A stretch of DNA of 64,000 nt, taken from the NCBI RefSeq assembly GCF_022965805.1, contig NC_133108.1:18984056-19048055 (forward strand). The letters are read 5' to 3'. Position 1 is the first letter of the stretch. Every line of letters starts with the position of its first letter. A program made the translations under genes and the position numbers. The DNA is from Primulina eburnea. Taxonomy: Eukaryota; Streptophyta; Magnoliopsida; Lamiales; Gesneriaceae. This document shows positions 23,554 through 34,816 of the stretch, one piece after another. The notes beneath the pieces were generated by a model, which ran no database searches, was not told the origin of the DNA, and saw nothing but the letters and a program-made list of their open reading frames with translations.

Positions 23554-23752
23554 CACCGCACCCGCGATGCATGTCTAGTAGGGTAGCAATTTTTGAAAAA
23601 CTGAGACTGCACCCGCGGTCGTCGAATTTCAGAAAATGAAAGTGCTGCCGAAGCATGAGTGCACCCGCGGTCTTGCAGCTACCGCACCCGCGGTGATACG
23701 TGTTTTGCGAAAATTGTGACACCTCATGACATGCATGCATTGATATATATAA
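23554..23752 (+). promoter_or_regulatory. U3 promoter of C 5' LTR: dyads plus TATA box
   Basis: Dyads read ACCGCACCCGCGGT on this strand (complement of the A/B/D word); four lie here and one or two more precede the solo LTR at 21920-21950. TATATAAA at 23745-23752 follows the last dyad by about 50 bp. The same arrangement recurs in the 3' LTR. Confidence 0.7.
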
Positions 23753-24455
23753 ACTGAAATTCCTTCGAAAATTCAGTAAGAAATCGAGAAAAGGTCTGAG
23801 GGAATTTGCTGAAAATCCTTACACCTTTTACGAGAAATCCGTCCGTGTGATTTTGAATCCGACTTCGGTATTGAGTTCCTATCGACGTAGGCTACAACTG
23901 GACGTAAGTTTTACTACGTTTTGACATGTTTTAGAATTATGATATTGTCAGAATTGAATGGAACTCATATATGTTGTTCTTGACATATTAGACATCATAG
24001 AAGCGAATTCAGATTAAGAAACGGACTGATTATGGAATTGTTATGAATTTTTAGGGTATATTGATTTATACCAGACAGATTTGAATTGTGATTGGATTAC
24101 AGATTGTATTGGATATTGGTTATGAATTGTAACTGCTATCTGGAGATGTTGTATTAACGGGGATATTGAATTAAATCCAGATTGATCAGATTGTTATTGA
24201 TTTGAAAGGTATATTGACATGAGATTATTGATATTGTCATTGCCAGACAGACTGTGAATTCAGGACTTCGACTGAGCCAGAAACCGACGAAAGAAAGGTA
24301 TGAGTCAATGTGGTATTGGGAGATCGACTTGAGTCGGTTTAGACTTGAGTTTCCCTAAATCACATACTTACTTTATTGCATTGACATTGAATTGATTGAT
24401 ATACTTGTTCTATTGATTTATAGATAGCAGGTATCAGACGAGAAATCTTGTGACA

Positions 24456-24773
24456 GAAGTGCCTGATAGTGGTGGGATCGCCACGGGCACATTGCACGAT
24501 GTCACAGGATAGTGTGGACATCTTGGGACGGAAGTGCCTGACAGTGGCGGGATCGCCACGGGCACATTGCACGATGTCTCAAGATGGGATATTAGCGATA
24601 GAGCTACAGTCCATAACGGTTAGGTCAGGACACCGGATGTTGGTTATATCGAGTAAATAGGATTGGAATTCTTCTATTACGGAATTCGATATAGGAACAC
24701 CATATTTGGTTATATCGAGTAATAGGATCAGAGTTCCTTCTATTACGGAATTCGATATAGGAACACCACATTT
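24456..24773 (+). repeat. Two short tandem duplications inside the C 5' LTR
   Basis: A unit of about 75 bp occurs at 24456-24530 and 24531-24605 (both contain GGGATCGCCACGGGCACATT). A unit of about 66 bp occurs at 24642-24707 and 24708-24773 (both contain TTACGGAATTCGATATAGG). They lie between the TATA box and the hairpin pair, so probably in the transcribed leader. Confidence 0.8.
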
Positions 24774-25298
24774 GGAAACCGAGATCCCTAGACTAGGATT
24801 GAGTCTAGTCTGAGACGTGGAGTCACGTATATGTGTTAGACAGTTTTATGATTGATTATGTTTCAGATTTTGATACATATATCTGTTACCTGATTACATG
24901 CTTTATATTGTTTATATGATTGCATGTTTCGTTGATTTATACTCGGATTTATTCTCACCGGAGTTATCCGGCTGTTGTCTTGTCTGTATGTGTACATGAC
25001 AACAGGTGGGACAGGATCAGGGTCCACGAGATGAGGAGAGATCGTGATAGAGTGGAGGCTCCGAACTTGGATTTTGATGTATATAGGGTTTTGACACTGG
25101 ACATTAGATGTTGAACCTTAGTTTTACTGAATTGTAGACAGTACAGGACTTGTACTTTATTTTATACTGATATGTATATAAGTTTGATTTCACTACGTTC
25201 CGCATTTTAAAAAAAAAATTTAGACCCTGTTTTATAATTGATTAATTAGTCCCAATTATGATTAAGAACTTGTTTAGCGTCCGGGTCCCCACAACAGG

Positions 25299-25310
25299 TG
25301 ATATCAGAGC
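25299..25310 (+). other. Primer binding site of C
   Basis: TGATATCAGAGC lies five bases after the LTR end at 25293. It differs by one base (G to A) from TGGTATCAGAGC in the sister elements. Confidence 0.8.
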
Positions 25311-25552
25311 GATAGATCCTTGAGATTGAGATAGGAGCTAGTGAGCGGGATAGAATGTGTTTTCTTTCCTGCTTTTGATTGCTAGCATGATTTACTGCTT
25401 TATAGTACATGTTTATCTGTTTATCTGACTTGATTTGAAAACATGTATTATTAAGAACAAATCAGAGCCGATTCTGGATCAGCAGTAAGATGATCGGAGG
25501 AGGATTGAATTAGAACTTTGGTTTGGGGTTACTAATCCTTTTGATTTCAGAT

Positions 25553-26564
25553 ATGCCTCCGAGAAGAATACCAGAACAGGGGAGTACATCGAATCCTCCC
25601 ATGGATGTGACTCCTACACCAATGGAGAAACTGTTGAAAAGGTTTCAGTCATTTCATTCACCGACTTTGAAAGGTACGGAGAATTCCGTGGAATGTGAAA
25701 GTTGGTTGGACGATATTGAAGCGATGTTTGAATCTTTGGAATATACTGAGGAAAAGAGGGTGAAACTGATCGGACACCAGTTGCATGACGTGGCTAAACA
25801 CTGGTGGATCACGACAAAACGGGCATTGGAACAACGAGGTACGGCCATTACCTGGGATGTGTTTAAGTCTGAATTTTATCTACGGTTCTATCCAGTATCT
25901 TATAGGAAGGACAAGGGAGCCGAGTTTGCAAACTTGAGGCAAGGCCAGTTAAACATTGAGGATTATGTGGCTAAGTTCTCTACACTGCTCCGATTTGCTC
26001 CCCACGTAGCTGAACATGATGAGGCCATTGCAGACCAGTTCATAAATGGCCTAAATCCTGAAATCTTTACTTTGGTGAATACCGGGAGGCCAAAAAATTT
26101 CACCGATGCCTTGAACAGAGCCAAGGGAGCCGAAGCAAGTCTGATGAGACAGAGAGAGGCTTCGTTTGTGCTTCCAGTACCGGGACAACAACAACCACCT
26201 CCTCGATTTGAAGGTGGCAGCAGCAGTAGCAGGAAGAAGGATTTCTTGAGGGCTATAGGGAAGCAATTCAAGAAATCAGGAACTAGCTCGTCCAGTTCGA
26301 GTGGCTCTAGACAGATCGGTCAGGGCCAAAGTTATGCAGGACCGTACTGTGGTACTTGTGGAGGGAGGCATTCCACAGATCAGTACCGAGGAGTGATTGG
26401 CAGCTGTCGTATTTGTAGACAGCAGGGACACTTTGCGCGAGTGTGTCCACAGAGGAGTGCCCAGGGATCGCAGGCAGCTGAGTCATCGGGATCACTAGCT
26501 CAGGCAGGTAGACGACCATCTGCCGTTCATACTTTTCAGCCAGCACCCCTTACTCAGTCACAGC
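25553..26564 (+). pseudogene. gag: Gag of C, interrupted by element D
   Basis: The ATG at 25553 (MPPRRIPEQGST) is chosen over an upstream in-frame ATG at 25523 because MPPRR is the family start. The frame is open to the D insertion: capsid region (HWWITTKRALEQRG, FYPVSYRKDKGAEFANLRQG), serine-rich linker and CCHC knuckle (CRICRQQGHFARVC). At 26565 the D LTR begins; the same reading frame resumes after one copy of the TSD at 34822 and leads into protease. Before D inserted, gag and protease were one frame. Confidence 0.92.
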
Positions 26565-28345
26565 TGTGGGGACCCGGGCTCTAACTCAATTCTTTTGGGA
26601 TTTATTGGATCTTTGCTCGAAAATGTGGGTCAAAATTTTGCTTTTAACATTAATTCAAATGTATGATTAAAACATAATCTGTCTCTATCATAATTAAACG
26701 ACATAGTGTACATACAAATCTGTTTAGTACAAACATACGCTAATATTCAAATACCAACTACAAACGTAAATAATACAAGTCTAGTAGGAAAACACTAGAA
26801 ATCTTCAACGCCCGAGATCTCCACGCTATCATCAATGTCTCATCTAGCTCGAGACCCAGATCCTGCCCCACCTGTTGCCATGCACACATACAGACACGAC
26901 AACAGCCGGATAACTCCGGTGAGAACAAATCCAAGTATAACACATGTATGCATGCAATGTAATAATCATGTACAAAAGCATAGCATATATCAAGTAACAT
27001 GAATAAAAATCTAAACATGTAAAGGAATACAAATCTGTATTCAACATCAAATTCTTGACTCGATTCATTTCTAATCTAGGGATCCCGGTGTGAATAAGAC
27101 GGTCTATCACCTACCCAACCTCTCGGGGTGACGGTACGTCTTATTCCTAGACTTCGGTCAACTCTGTATCGAGGGTCTACACATAGAGAAATCTACTGCT
27201 ATGCGTCGATACACCGAAACATCTAGTTTTGGCCGATCTGCCAATATCTCCTATCTCAGGACTTGAATATAAATCAATAAACAAGACATTACATAATCAA
27301 ATGTAATAACAATCTAGTATGTGATTTAGAGAAACTCGTATCAAATCTGAATCGAGTTGTGCAATCCCGTGACCACATGAATTATACCTTTCTTGTCGAA
27401 CAATATGTGTCGTAGACGGAGTCTTGAGTTCACAATAGCCAATACAAATATGAAATGGCATTGTGTAGACACATTCTATCAATATACATCTCAATTAACT
27501 CAATGTACAAATCTGTAATTGATTTCAATACATTTCATCGGCGTAACGGCGTAGTCTCGCGATACTGATAACTCAAACAATATCATAATCAATCCCAATA
27601 ACTCATAATACAATCCAACACAAACATGTATACTGAAATTTGTAAAATCTTCACATAATACATGCTGTAATTTCGAAACAGTAACATACGGCGTCTGAAA
27701 ATCGATTCGTTTACGTTTCTACGATGCTCATAATCTCAAGAACACATGTTATACATCATATCCCAATTTCCTCAACATTTAAACTTCAAAACATGTTGAA
27801 ATCTAACCAAACTTACATCCTCTTGTAGCTTTGGTTGAGAGGAGCACAATCTGAACTCGGATTCAAGTTTGGATGGCTAAAGTTGCCCACTCTTGCTTTT
27901 ATTCTCCAAGAACTTGAAGCTATGGAGAATTTCCTCGGTTCTCATCTGCTGGAGTGAAGAAAGAATGACTCACTTCAAAATTCTATATATATATATGCCA
28001 TGTGTCAAGTTAAGAAGCAAGGGTGGCATTCTCGCATGCAGCACCGCGGGTGCGGTCCTCTTGCACCGCGGGTGTGCTTAGCTCTCGGCCTCATTTTATT
28101 TCTGAAAAACCTTCGACCGCGGGTGCGGTCATGTTCTTACCGCGGGTGCGGTGTCTGCTCGCACCAATTTTTCCTACCCTACTGATCATCTACCGCGGGT
28201 GCGGTGGTTTCTAAACCGCGGGTGCGGTCTTGCATCGTTTCAAAACTCAAATTTCTCTTGTATTTTCTCCTCTCATTTCAGGTCATACATTCTCATATCT
28301 TCCGAGTATTTTGTCAATGAAGACTAATAATTCTCGAGCCTTACA
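26565..28345 (-). repeat. 3' LTR of D
   Basis: On the minus strand TGTAAGGCTCGAGAATTA at 28345 to CCCCACA at 26565. The PPT GAGAGGGGGAGAAA precedes it (28346-28359). It contains the hairpin pair (26872-26919) and TATA run (27983-27996). Confidence 0.93.
27983..28230 (-). promoter_or_regulatory. U3 promoter of D 3' LTR: six dyads plus TATA box
   Basis: Six ACCGCGGGTGCGGT-like words at 28042-28230 end about 45 bp upstream (minus sense) of a TA run at 27983-27996. The matching set in the 5' LTR is at 34455-34700, where the copy nearest the TATA run is damaged. Confidence 0.7.
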
Positions 28346-28446
28346 TTTCTCCCCCTCTCAGATAGAAGTTCGTCCTCGAACTTGTAAGCCATCAATCATG
28401 CAATTTTATACAAACAATAGAATCAAAACTGAAAGGAAGACTTACA

Positions 28447-29487
28447 TCATATGAATAACTCAGGATGTTTCTGTCTCATATCAGACTCTGTTTCCCAAGT
28501 TGCTTCCTCGATGCCATGACGACTCCACTGAACCTTCACAAGCGGAATAGTTTTGTTTCTAAGCTGTTTCTCTTTCCGATCAAGAATCTGTATCGGTCTT
28601 TCAACAAAGCTCAGAGTCTGATCTAACTCGGCTTCGTCAGGTTGAATGACATGAGAATCATCTGGCATATATCTGCGCAACATCGATACATGGAATACGT
28701 CATGTATTCCCGACAAAGAAGGAGGAAGAGCAAGTCTGTAAGCTCGATAGCCAATCTTCTCAAGTATCTCATACGGACCGACGTATATAGGAAACAACTT
28801 TCCACGCTTGCCAAATCTGACAACGCCTCTAAAAGGTGAAATCTTCAAAAATACTTTGTCTCCCTGTTCAAATATCAACGGTCTGCGTCTGATATTGGCG
28901 TATTTCGCTTGCCTATCCTTTGTTGTCTTCATTCACTTCTGAATGATCTTCACTTTCTCGGTCATCTCACGAATCATATCAGGCCCCAGCTCTGGTACCT
29001 CAGAGATATCATCCCAGTACAACGGAGATCTGCACTTCTTTCCGTATAAAGCTTCGAACGGTGCCATCTCAATGCTAGTCTGATAGCTGTTGTTGTATGA
29101 AAACTCACACAACGACAATGAATCTTGCCAACTAGTACCAAAGTCTAGTACTACAGCTCTCAGCATATACTCTAAAATCTGGATAGTCCGCTCTGACTGT
29201 CCGTCTGTCTGAGGATGATAAGCAGTGCTCAGGTGTAAAGTCGTACCCAAAGCCTGCTGCAAACTGTGCCAGAAGTGAGAAGTAAATCGTGGATCACGAT
29301 CTGATACGATCGACTTCGGCACACCGTGCAATCTGACGACTTCTCTGACATACAACTCTGCCATCTGATCATGTCGATAGGTCATTCTGTACGGAATAAA
29401 GCACGTTGATTTGGTCAGTCTGTCTATCACGACCCAAATCGCGTCACAGCCTCGCGAAGATCGAGGCAACTTCGTCACAAAATCCAT
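28447..29487 (-). pseudogene. D integrase core and chromodomain-like tail, one stop
   Basis: Frames at 29487-28933 and 28932-28447 are separated only by a TGA. The first holds the three catalytic residues ([30 protein letters not shown]) and MAPFEALYGKKC. The second holds GPYEILEKIGYRAYRLALPP, FHVSMLRRY and a tail VKVQWSRHGIEEATWE, which looks like a degenerate chromodomain. An upstream TGA (29499-29497) cuts it from the zinc-binding part. Confidence 0.86.
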
Positions 29488-29499
29488 GGATATGTGATC

Positions 29500-30687
29500 T
29501 CATTTCCATTCAGGAATAGACAAACTCTGAAGTAAACCTCCGGGCTTCTTTCTTTCTGCCTTCACCTGCTGGCAATTCAGGCACTTAGACACAAATTCTA
29601 CAATGTCTGTCTTCATCTGCTTCCACCAGAATTGTGTCTTCAGATCATTGTACATCTTCCTGCCACCAGGATGAATGCTGAACCGACTACAGTGTGCCTC
29701 TGACATAATCTGTCGTCTCAGATCTGAAACATCTGGCACTACTAAGCGGTTATTCACATACAGAACAGAATCTCTAACCTGATACTCTGATATATGACCA
29801 GCTCTGACCATATCAATCGATCTCTGAACACTCGAATCAGTTCTCTGCGCTTCTTTGACCCTCAAAATCAGATCTGGCTCAATCTGAATCGCAGCAAGTC
29901 GCAACGGTCTATTCTCTGTATCAAATGTCAACCCAGACAAACAACAATCCGCTACTAGATTCGATACACCTACTGTCGACAAGGAAAGGGCACATACCTT
30001 TCGGTTCAAGGCGTCTGCCGCGGCATTCGACTTCCCTGGATAGTACTTGATCTCGCAATCAAAATCTTTCAGCAGATCAAGCCATCGTCGCTGTCTCATG
30101 TTCAACTCTGACTGAGAAAAGAGGTACTTCAGGCTCTTATGATCGGAATAGATCTCAAATTTCTCGCCATACAGATAATGGCGCCAGATCTTGAGTGCAA
30201 AGACAATCGCCGCCAATTCAAGATCATGAATCGGGTAACGGGTCTCGTGTGGCTTCAGCTGTCTAGAGGCGTACACTATCACGTGCCCTCTCTGCATAAG
30301 AACACATCCTAGCCCTCTGTGAGATGCATCACAGTATACAACGAACTCACCTGTACCGGAAGGAATTGTCAAGACAGGCGAACTAGTCAGCCTTTTCTTC
30401 AACTCTACAAAACTGGCTTCACAATCTTCAGACCACACAAATGGCATGTTCTTCTGTGTCAACTGGGTGATAGGCTTCGCTATAATGGAGAAATCTCTGA
30501 TAAAACGGCGGTAATACCCTGTTAGACCCATGAAACTACGTATCTCAGGCACAGAAGTCGGTCTCGGCCAACTAATAACAGCCTCAACTTTACTCGGATC
30601 TACTGCAATACCATCTCCAGATATAATGTGACCCAAGAAGACAACTTGTTTCAGCCAGAATTCGCACTTGGACAGTTTGGCATACAA
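29500..30687 (-). pseudogene. D RT thumb, RNase H and integrase zinc-binding region
   Basis: An open 395-residue segment starts within [11 protein letters not shown] of RT and continues through [27 protein letters not shown], RNase H ([43 protein letters not shown]) and the integrase HHCC ([21 protein letters not shown]). It stops at TGA where the sisters have Trp (PEWKWDHIS), a single G-to-A change. RNase H residues appear intact. Confidence 0.87.
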
Positions 30688-30698
30688 CTGCTCATTTC

Positions 30699-31061
30699 TT
30701 AAAGTCTGGTTCGGAATGCAGTCTTCGGAATATCAACGTCTCTAACTCTGAGCTGAATATACCCTGATCTCAAATCAATCTTTGAGTATACAGAAGATCT
30801 CTGTAGCTGATCAAATAAATCATCGATGCGCGGCAACAGATACTTGTTCTTCACTGTTGCCTTGTTCAACTGTCTGTAATCAATGCACAGTCGCATTGAA
30901 CCATATTTCTTCCTAACGAAGAGCACCGGAGCACCCCAAGGAGATACACTGGGTCTGATATATCCCTTGGACAGAAGATCTTCCAACTGTGCTTTCAATT
31001 CTTTCAGTTCGATAGGCGCCATCCTATACGGAGCTCTCGAGATAGGAACACTGCCTGGCAC
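30699..31061 (-). pseudogene. D reverse transcriptase N-terminal half; active site deleted
   Basis: It carries [48 protein letters not shown] and [15 protein letters not shown]. It ends FRTRL where C continues [16 protein letters not shown] and FIDDILIYS. About 80 residues including the catalytic Asp-Asp are missing at 30688-30700. D therefore lost its own polymerase activity. Confidence 0.87.
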
Positions 31062-31115
31062 ACAAGATCTATGCTAAAATCTATCTCTCGAACTGGAGGC
31101 AACCCCGGAATCTCA

Positions 31116-31721
31116 TCAGGGAAAACATCTGCAAACTCGCAAAACCACTGGCAGATCTGCCAATGCTGGGCTCGACTTTAGTAGATCTACTGAATATACG
31201 AGAAAGCCCTCTGCTCCTCTCTGAAGCAATCTACTCATAGTCAGAGCAGATACTAAGGGAATCCGAGATCTGGAACCCTTTCCATAGAATTTCCACTCAT
31301 CTGTCATTTCGGGTCTGAATCTGACAATTTTGTGGAAACAATCTACAGTGGCCCTGTACTTGGTTAACATATCTATACCAACTATACAGTCAAAATCAGC
31401 TAAACCAAGTACTACACAATCTAGATCCATCTCATGTCCCTCAAACTGAAGCATATAGTGTCTAACAGTAGTCACAGATATCAGACCACTTCCCAACGGA
31501 GAAGCTATAGACACTACAGTCGACAGAGACTCAACAGGCAATGAATTTCTCAATGCAAAATGCTCAGATATGAATGTATTTGATGCACCTGTGTCAATCA
31601 ACACATATGCAGGATAACCGCAAAGAAAACAGTTACCTGCTATCACGTCATCGGGCGCATCCTGAGCCTGCTCCTCTGTCAAGGCAAAGACACGAGCCTG
31701 CTGTCTGGGAGGTTGGCTCAC
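31116..31721 (-). pseudogene. D protease region
   Basis: It begins MSQPPRQQARVFALTEEQAQ and contains [13 protein letters not shown], the aspartic protease active site (DTGA), and the flap-side motif [16 protein letters not shown]. It frameshifts near 31120-31140, where the C copy reads [14 protein letters not shown] before RT. The connection to gag is also broken by a stop at 31725. Confidence 0.87.
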
Positions 31722-31724
31722 ATC

Positions 31725-32780
31725 CTAATTACCTCCTGGTCTCTGCTGGGTCTGTGTAGGTGGTGGCTGGAAGGAGTGTACAGAGGATGCCTGTCTCTCC
31801 ATCTGTGGCACTGATGCTGATGACCCTGTACTCTGGGATCGCTGGGCACTCCTCTGGGGACAAACTCTGGCAAAGTGTCCCGGTTGCCTACAGACGTTGC
31901 AGCGTCCCATAACTCCTTGAAACTGCTCGGTGGCATGTCGCCCTCCGCACGAACTGCAATACGCGCCACTATAATCTGAACCCTGACCTCTCTGTCGAGA
32001 TCCACTTGAGCTCGATGAACTGCTCCCGGATTTCTTAAACTGTCTGCCTCTAGCCTTCAGCTGATCTTTCCGCCCACTGCTACTGCTTCCACTCTCAAAT
32101 CGAGGAGGAGGTGGTGGCAACTGAGTTGTTGGCTGTGGCTGTCTCTGACCCTGAACACTGTAGGAAGCCCCTCGCTGCCTGATCAAGCCAGCCTCTGCTC
32201 CCTTCGCTCGGTTCAGTGCCTCTGAAAAAGTATTGGGTCTCCCGGTGTTCACCAAAGTAAAGACATCTGGGTTCAACCCATTGATGAACTGATCGGCCAC
32301 TGCCTCGTCGTTCCCAGCCACATGCGGTGCAAATCGAAGCAATGCAGAAAATTTAGCAACATACTCCTCGATGTTCCACTGTCCTTGCCTCAGATTCGCA
32401 AATTCAGCCTCTTTGTCTTTTCGGTAGGAGACGGGGAAGAAGCGCTGATAGAACTCATCCTTGAAGACTTTCCACGTAATGTCAATGCCTCGGTGCTCCA
32501 AGGCTCTCTTCGCAGTCAACCACCAGCTCTTTGCAACCTCTTGCAGCTGATGTCCTATCAATTTCACACGTCACTCATCAGTATATGCCAAAGACTCAAA
32601 TAACATCTCGATATCATCAAGCCAGCTCTCGCACTCTACTGCACTCTCTGTGCCCTTCAGCGTAGGAGGATGGAAAGACTGAAACCTCTTCAGTAAGGTC
32701 TCCATCGACGTAGCGGTAACATCCATCTGTGCACCTGATGTGCTACCCTGCTCTGGCTGTGGTATACGTCTAGGCGGCAT
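31725..32780 (-). pseudogene. gag: D Gag with one nonsense codon
   Basis: It starts at the ATG 32780 (MPPRRIPQPEQGST). A TGA at 32570-32568 sits where element A reads CGA, a C-to-T change at a CpG. The frame then stays open from 32567 to 31725 with the same domain order as A and the CCHC knuckle CNVCRQPGHFARVC. Near-identity with A over the whole region indicates a common recent source. Confidence 0.9.
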
Positions 32781-33025
32781 AAATCTGATTATAAAACTGA
32801 TTAGTACACAATCAATATTATCTGTCTCAGCCCTCCTCTGATCATATACCTCTGATCGAGAATCGGTTCTGATTCAGGCTTGACATATATATGTTGTAAA
32901 TCAATTCAGATAATACAACAACATACAATAGGGAAAGCAATAAATCATGCTAGCACATCAAAAGCAAGGAAGATGACTCGATCTACCCCGCTCATTCTAT
33001 TCTATCTCAGTCTACAAAACCTACA

Positions 33026-33037
33026 GCTCTGATACCA
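33026..33037 (-). other. Primer binding site of D
   Basis: The minus strand reads TGGTATCAGAGC, five bases from the 5' LTR end at 33043. Confidence 0.9.
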
Positions 33038-33042
33038 CCTGT

Positions 33043-34816
33043 TGTGGGGACCCGAGCTCTAACTCAATTCTTTTGGGATTTATTGGATCTTTGCTCGAAA
33101 ATGTGGGTAAAAATTTTGATTTTAACATTAATTCAAATGTATGATTAAAACATAATCTGTCTCTATCATAATTAAACGACATAGTGTACATACAAATCTG
33201 TTTAGTACAAACATACGCTAATATTCAAATACCAACTACAAACGTAAGTAATACAAGTCTAGTAGGAAAACACTAGAAATCTTCAACGCCCGAGATCTCC
33301 ACGCTATCATCAATCTCTCATCTAGCTCGAGACCCAGATCCTGCACCACCTGTTGCCATGCACACATACAGACACGACAACAGCCGGATAACTCCGGTGA
33401 GAACAAATCCCAGTATAACACATATATGCATGCAATGTAATAATCATGTACAAAAACATAGCATATATCAAGTAACATGAATAAAAATCTAAACATGTAA
33501 AGGAATACAAATCTGTATTCAACATCAAATTCTTGACTCGATTCATTTCTAATCTAGGGATCCCGGTGTGAATAAGACGGTCTATCACCTACCCAACCTC
33601 TCGGGGTGACAGTACGTCTTATTCCTAGACTTCGGTCAACTCTGTATCGAGGGTCTACACATAGAGAAATCTACTTCTATGCGTCGATACACCTAAACGT
33701 CTAGTTTTGGCCGATCTGCCAATATCTCCTATCTCAGGACTTGAATATAAATCAATAAACAAGACATTACATAATCAAATGTAATAACAATCTAGTATGT
33801 GATTTAGGGAAACTCGTATCAAATCTGAATCGAGTTGTGCAATCCCGTGACCACATGAATTATACCTTTCTTGTCGAACAATATGTGTCGTAGCCGGAGT
33901 CTTGAGTTCACAATAGCCAATACAAATCTGAAATGGCATTGTGTAGACACATTCTATCAATATACATCTCAATCAACTCAATGTACAAATTTGTAATTGA
34001 TTTCAATACAATTCAACGGCGTAGTCTCGCGATACTGATAACTCAAACAATATCATAATCAACCCCAATAACTCATAATCTCATCCAACACAAACATGTA
34101 TACTGAAATCTGTAAAATCTTCACATAATACATGCTGTAATTTCGAAACAGTAACATACGGCGTCTGAAAATCGATTCTTTTATGTTTCTACGATGCTCA
34201 TAATCTCAAGAACACATGTTATACATCATATCCCAATTTCCTCAACATTTAAACTTCAAAACATGTTGAAATCTAACCAAACTTACATCCTCTTGTAGCT
34301 TTGGTTGAGAGGAGCACAAATTTGAACTCGGATTCAAGTTTGGATGGCTAAAAGTTGCCCAATCTTGCTTTTATTCTCCAAGAACTTGAAGCTATGGAGA
34401 ATTTCCTCGGTTCTCATCTGCTGGAGTGAAGAAAGAATGACTCACTTCAAAATTCTATATATATATATGCCATGTGTCAAGTTAAGAAGCAAGGGTGGCA
34501 TTCTCGCATGCAGCACGGCGGTGCGGTCCTCTTGCACCGCGGGTGCGCTTAGCTCTCGGCCTCATTTTATTTCTGAAAAATCTTCTACCGCGGGTGCGGT
34601 CATGTTCTTACCGCGGGTGCGGTGTCTGCTCGCACCAATTTTTCCTACCCTACTGGTCATCTACCGCGGGTGCGGTGCTTTCTAAACCGCGGGTGCGGTC
34701 TTGCATCGTTTCAAAACTCAAATTTCTCATGTATTTTCTCCTCTCATTTCAGGTCATACATTCTCATATCTTCCGAGTATTTTGTCAATGAAGACTAATA
34801 ATTCTCGAGCCTTACA
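33043..34816 (-). repeat. 5' LTR of D
   Basis: Same termini as the 3' LTR (TGTGGGGACCC to GCCTTACA on the plus strand), followed by TSD ACAGC. It carries the hairpin pair at 33350-33398 and a TATA run at 34455-34468. Any reading frame that enters C pol from this LTR is an artefact of the nesting. Confidence 0.93.
34455..34700 (-). promoter_or_regulatory. U3 promoter of D 5' LTR: dyad array plus TATA box
   Basis: Six spaced words at 34514-34700; the first reads CACGGCGGTGCGGT, shortened relative to the 3' LTR. The TA run at 34455-34468 follows on the minus strand. Confidence 0.7.

Larger units (their letters stand above)
21779..25293 (+). repeat. 5' LTR of C, split by a solo LTR
   Basis: Without the 1606-bp solo LTR and one TSD copy it is about 1904 bp. 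It contains GC-rich dyads on both sides of the insertion, a TATA box near 23745, tandem duplications (24456-24773), the hairpin pair (24958-25008) and an A-rich run at 25207-25221. Confidence 0.92.
26565..34816 (-). mobile_element. Element D: complete Ty3/gypsy element nested in C gag
   Basis: Two LTRs of 1781 and 1774 bp, PBS, PPT and TSD ACAGC (26560-26564 and 34817-34821) define it exactly. It is oriented opposite to C but of the same broad family. It carries gag, protease, RT, RNase H and integrase pieces with at least three nonsense codons, a frameshift and a deletion that removes the RT active site. The LTRs look very similar by eye, so insertion is fairly recent. Confidence 0.95.

Noticed and set aside
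34701..34816. N-terminal extension of the C polyprotein starting at 34701
   Set aside because: Those codons come from the D LTR, which inserted later. The C frame resumes after the TSD at 34822.
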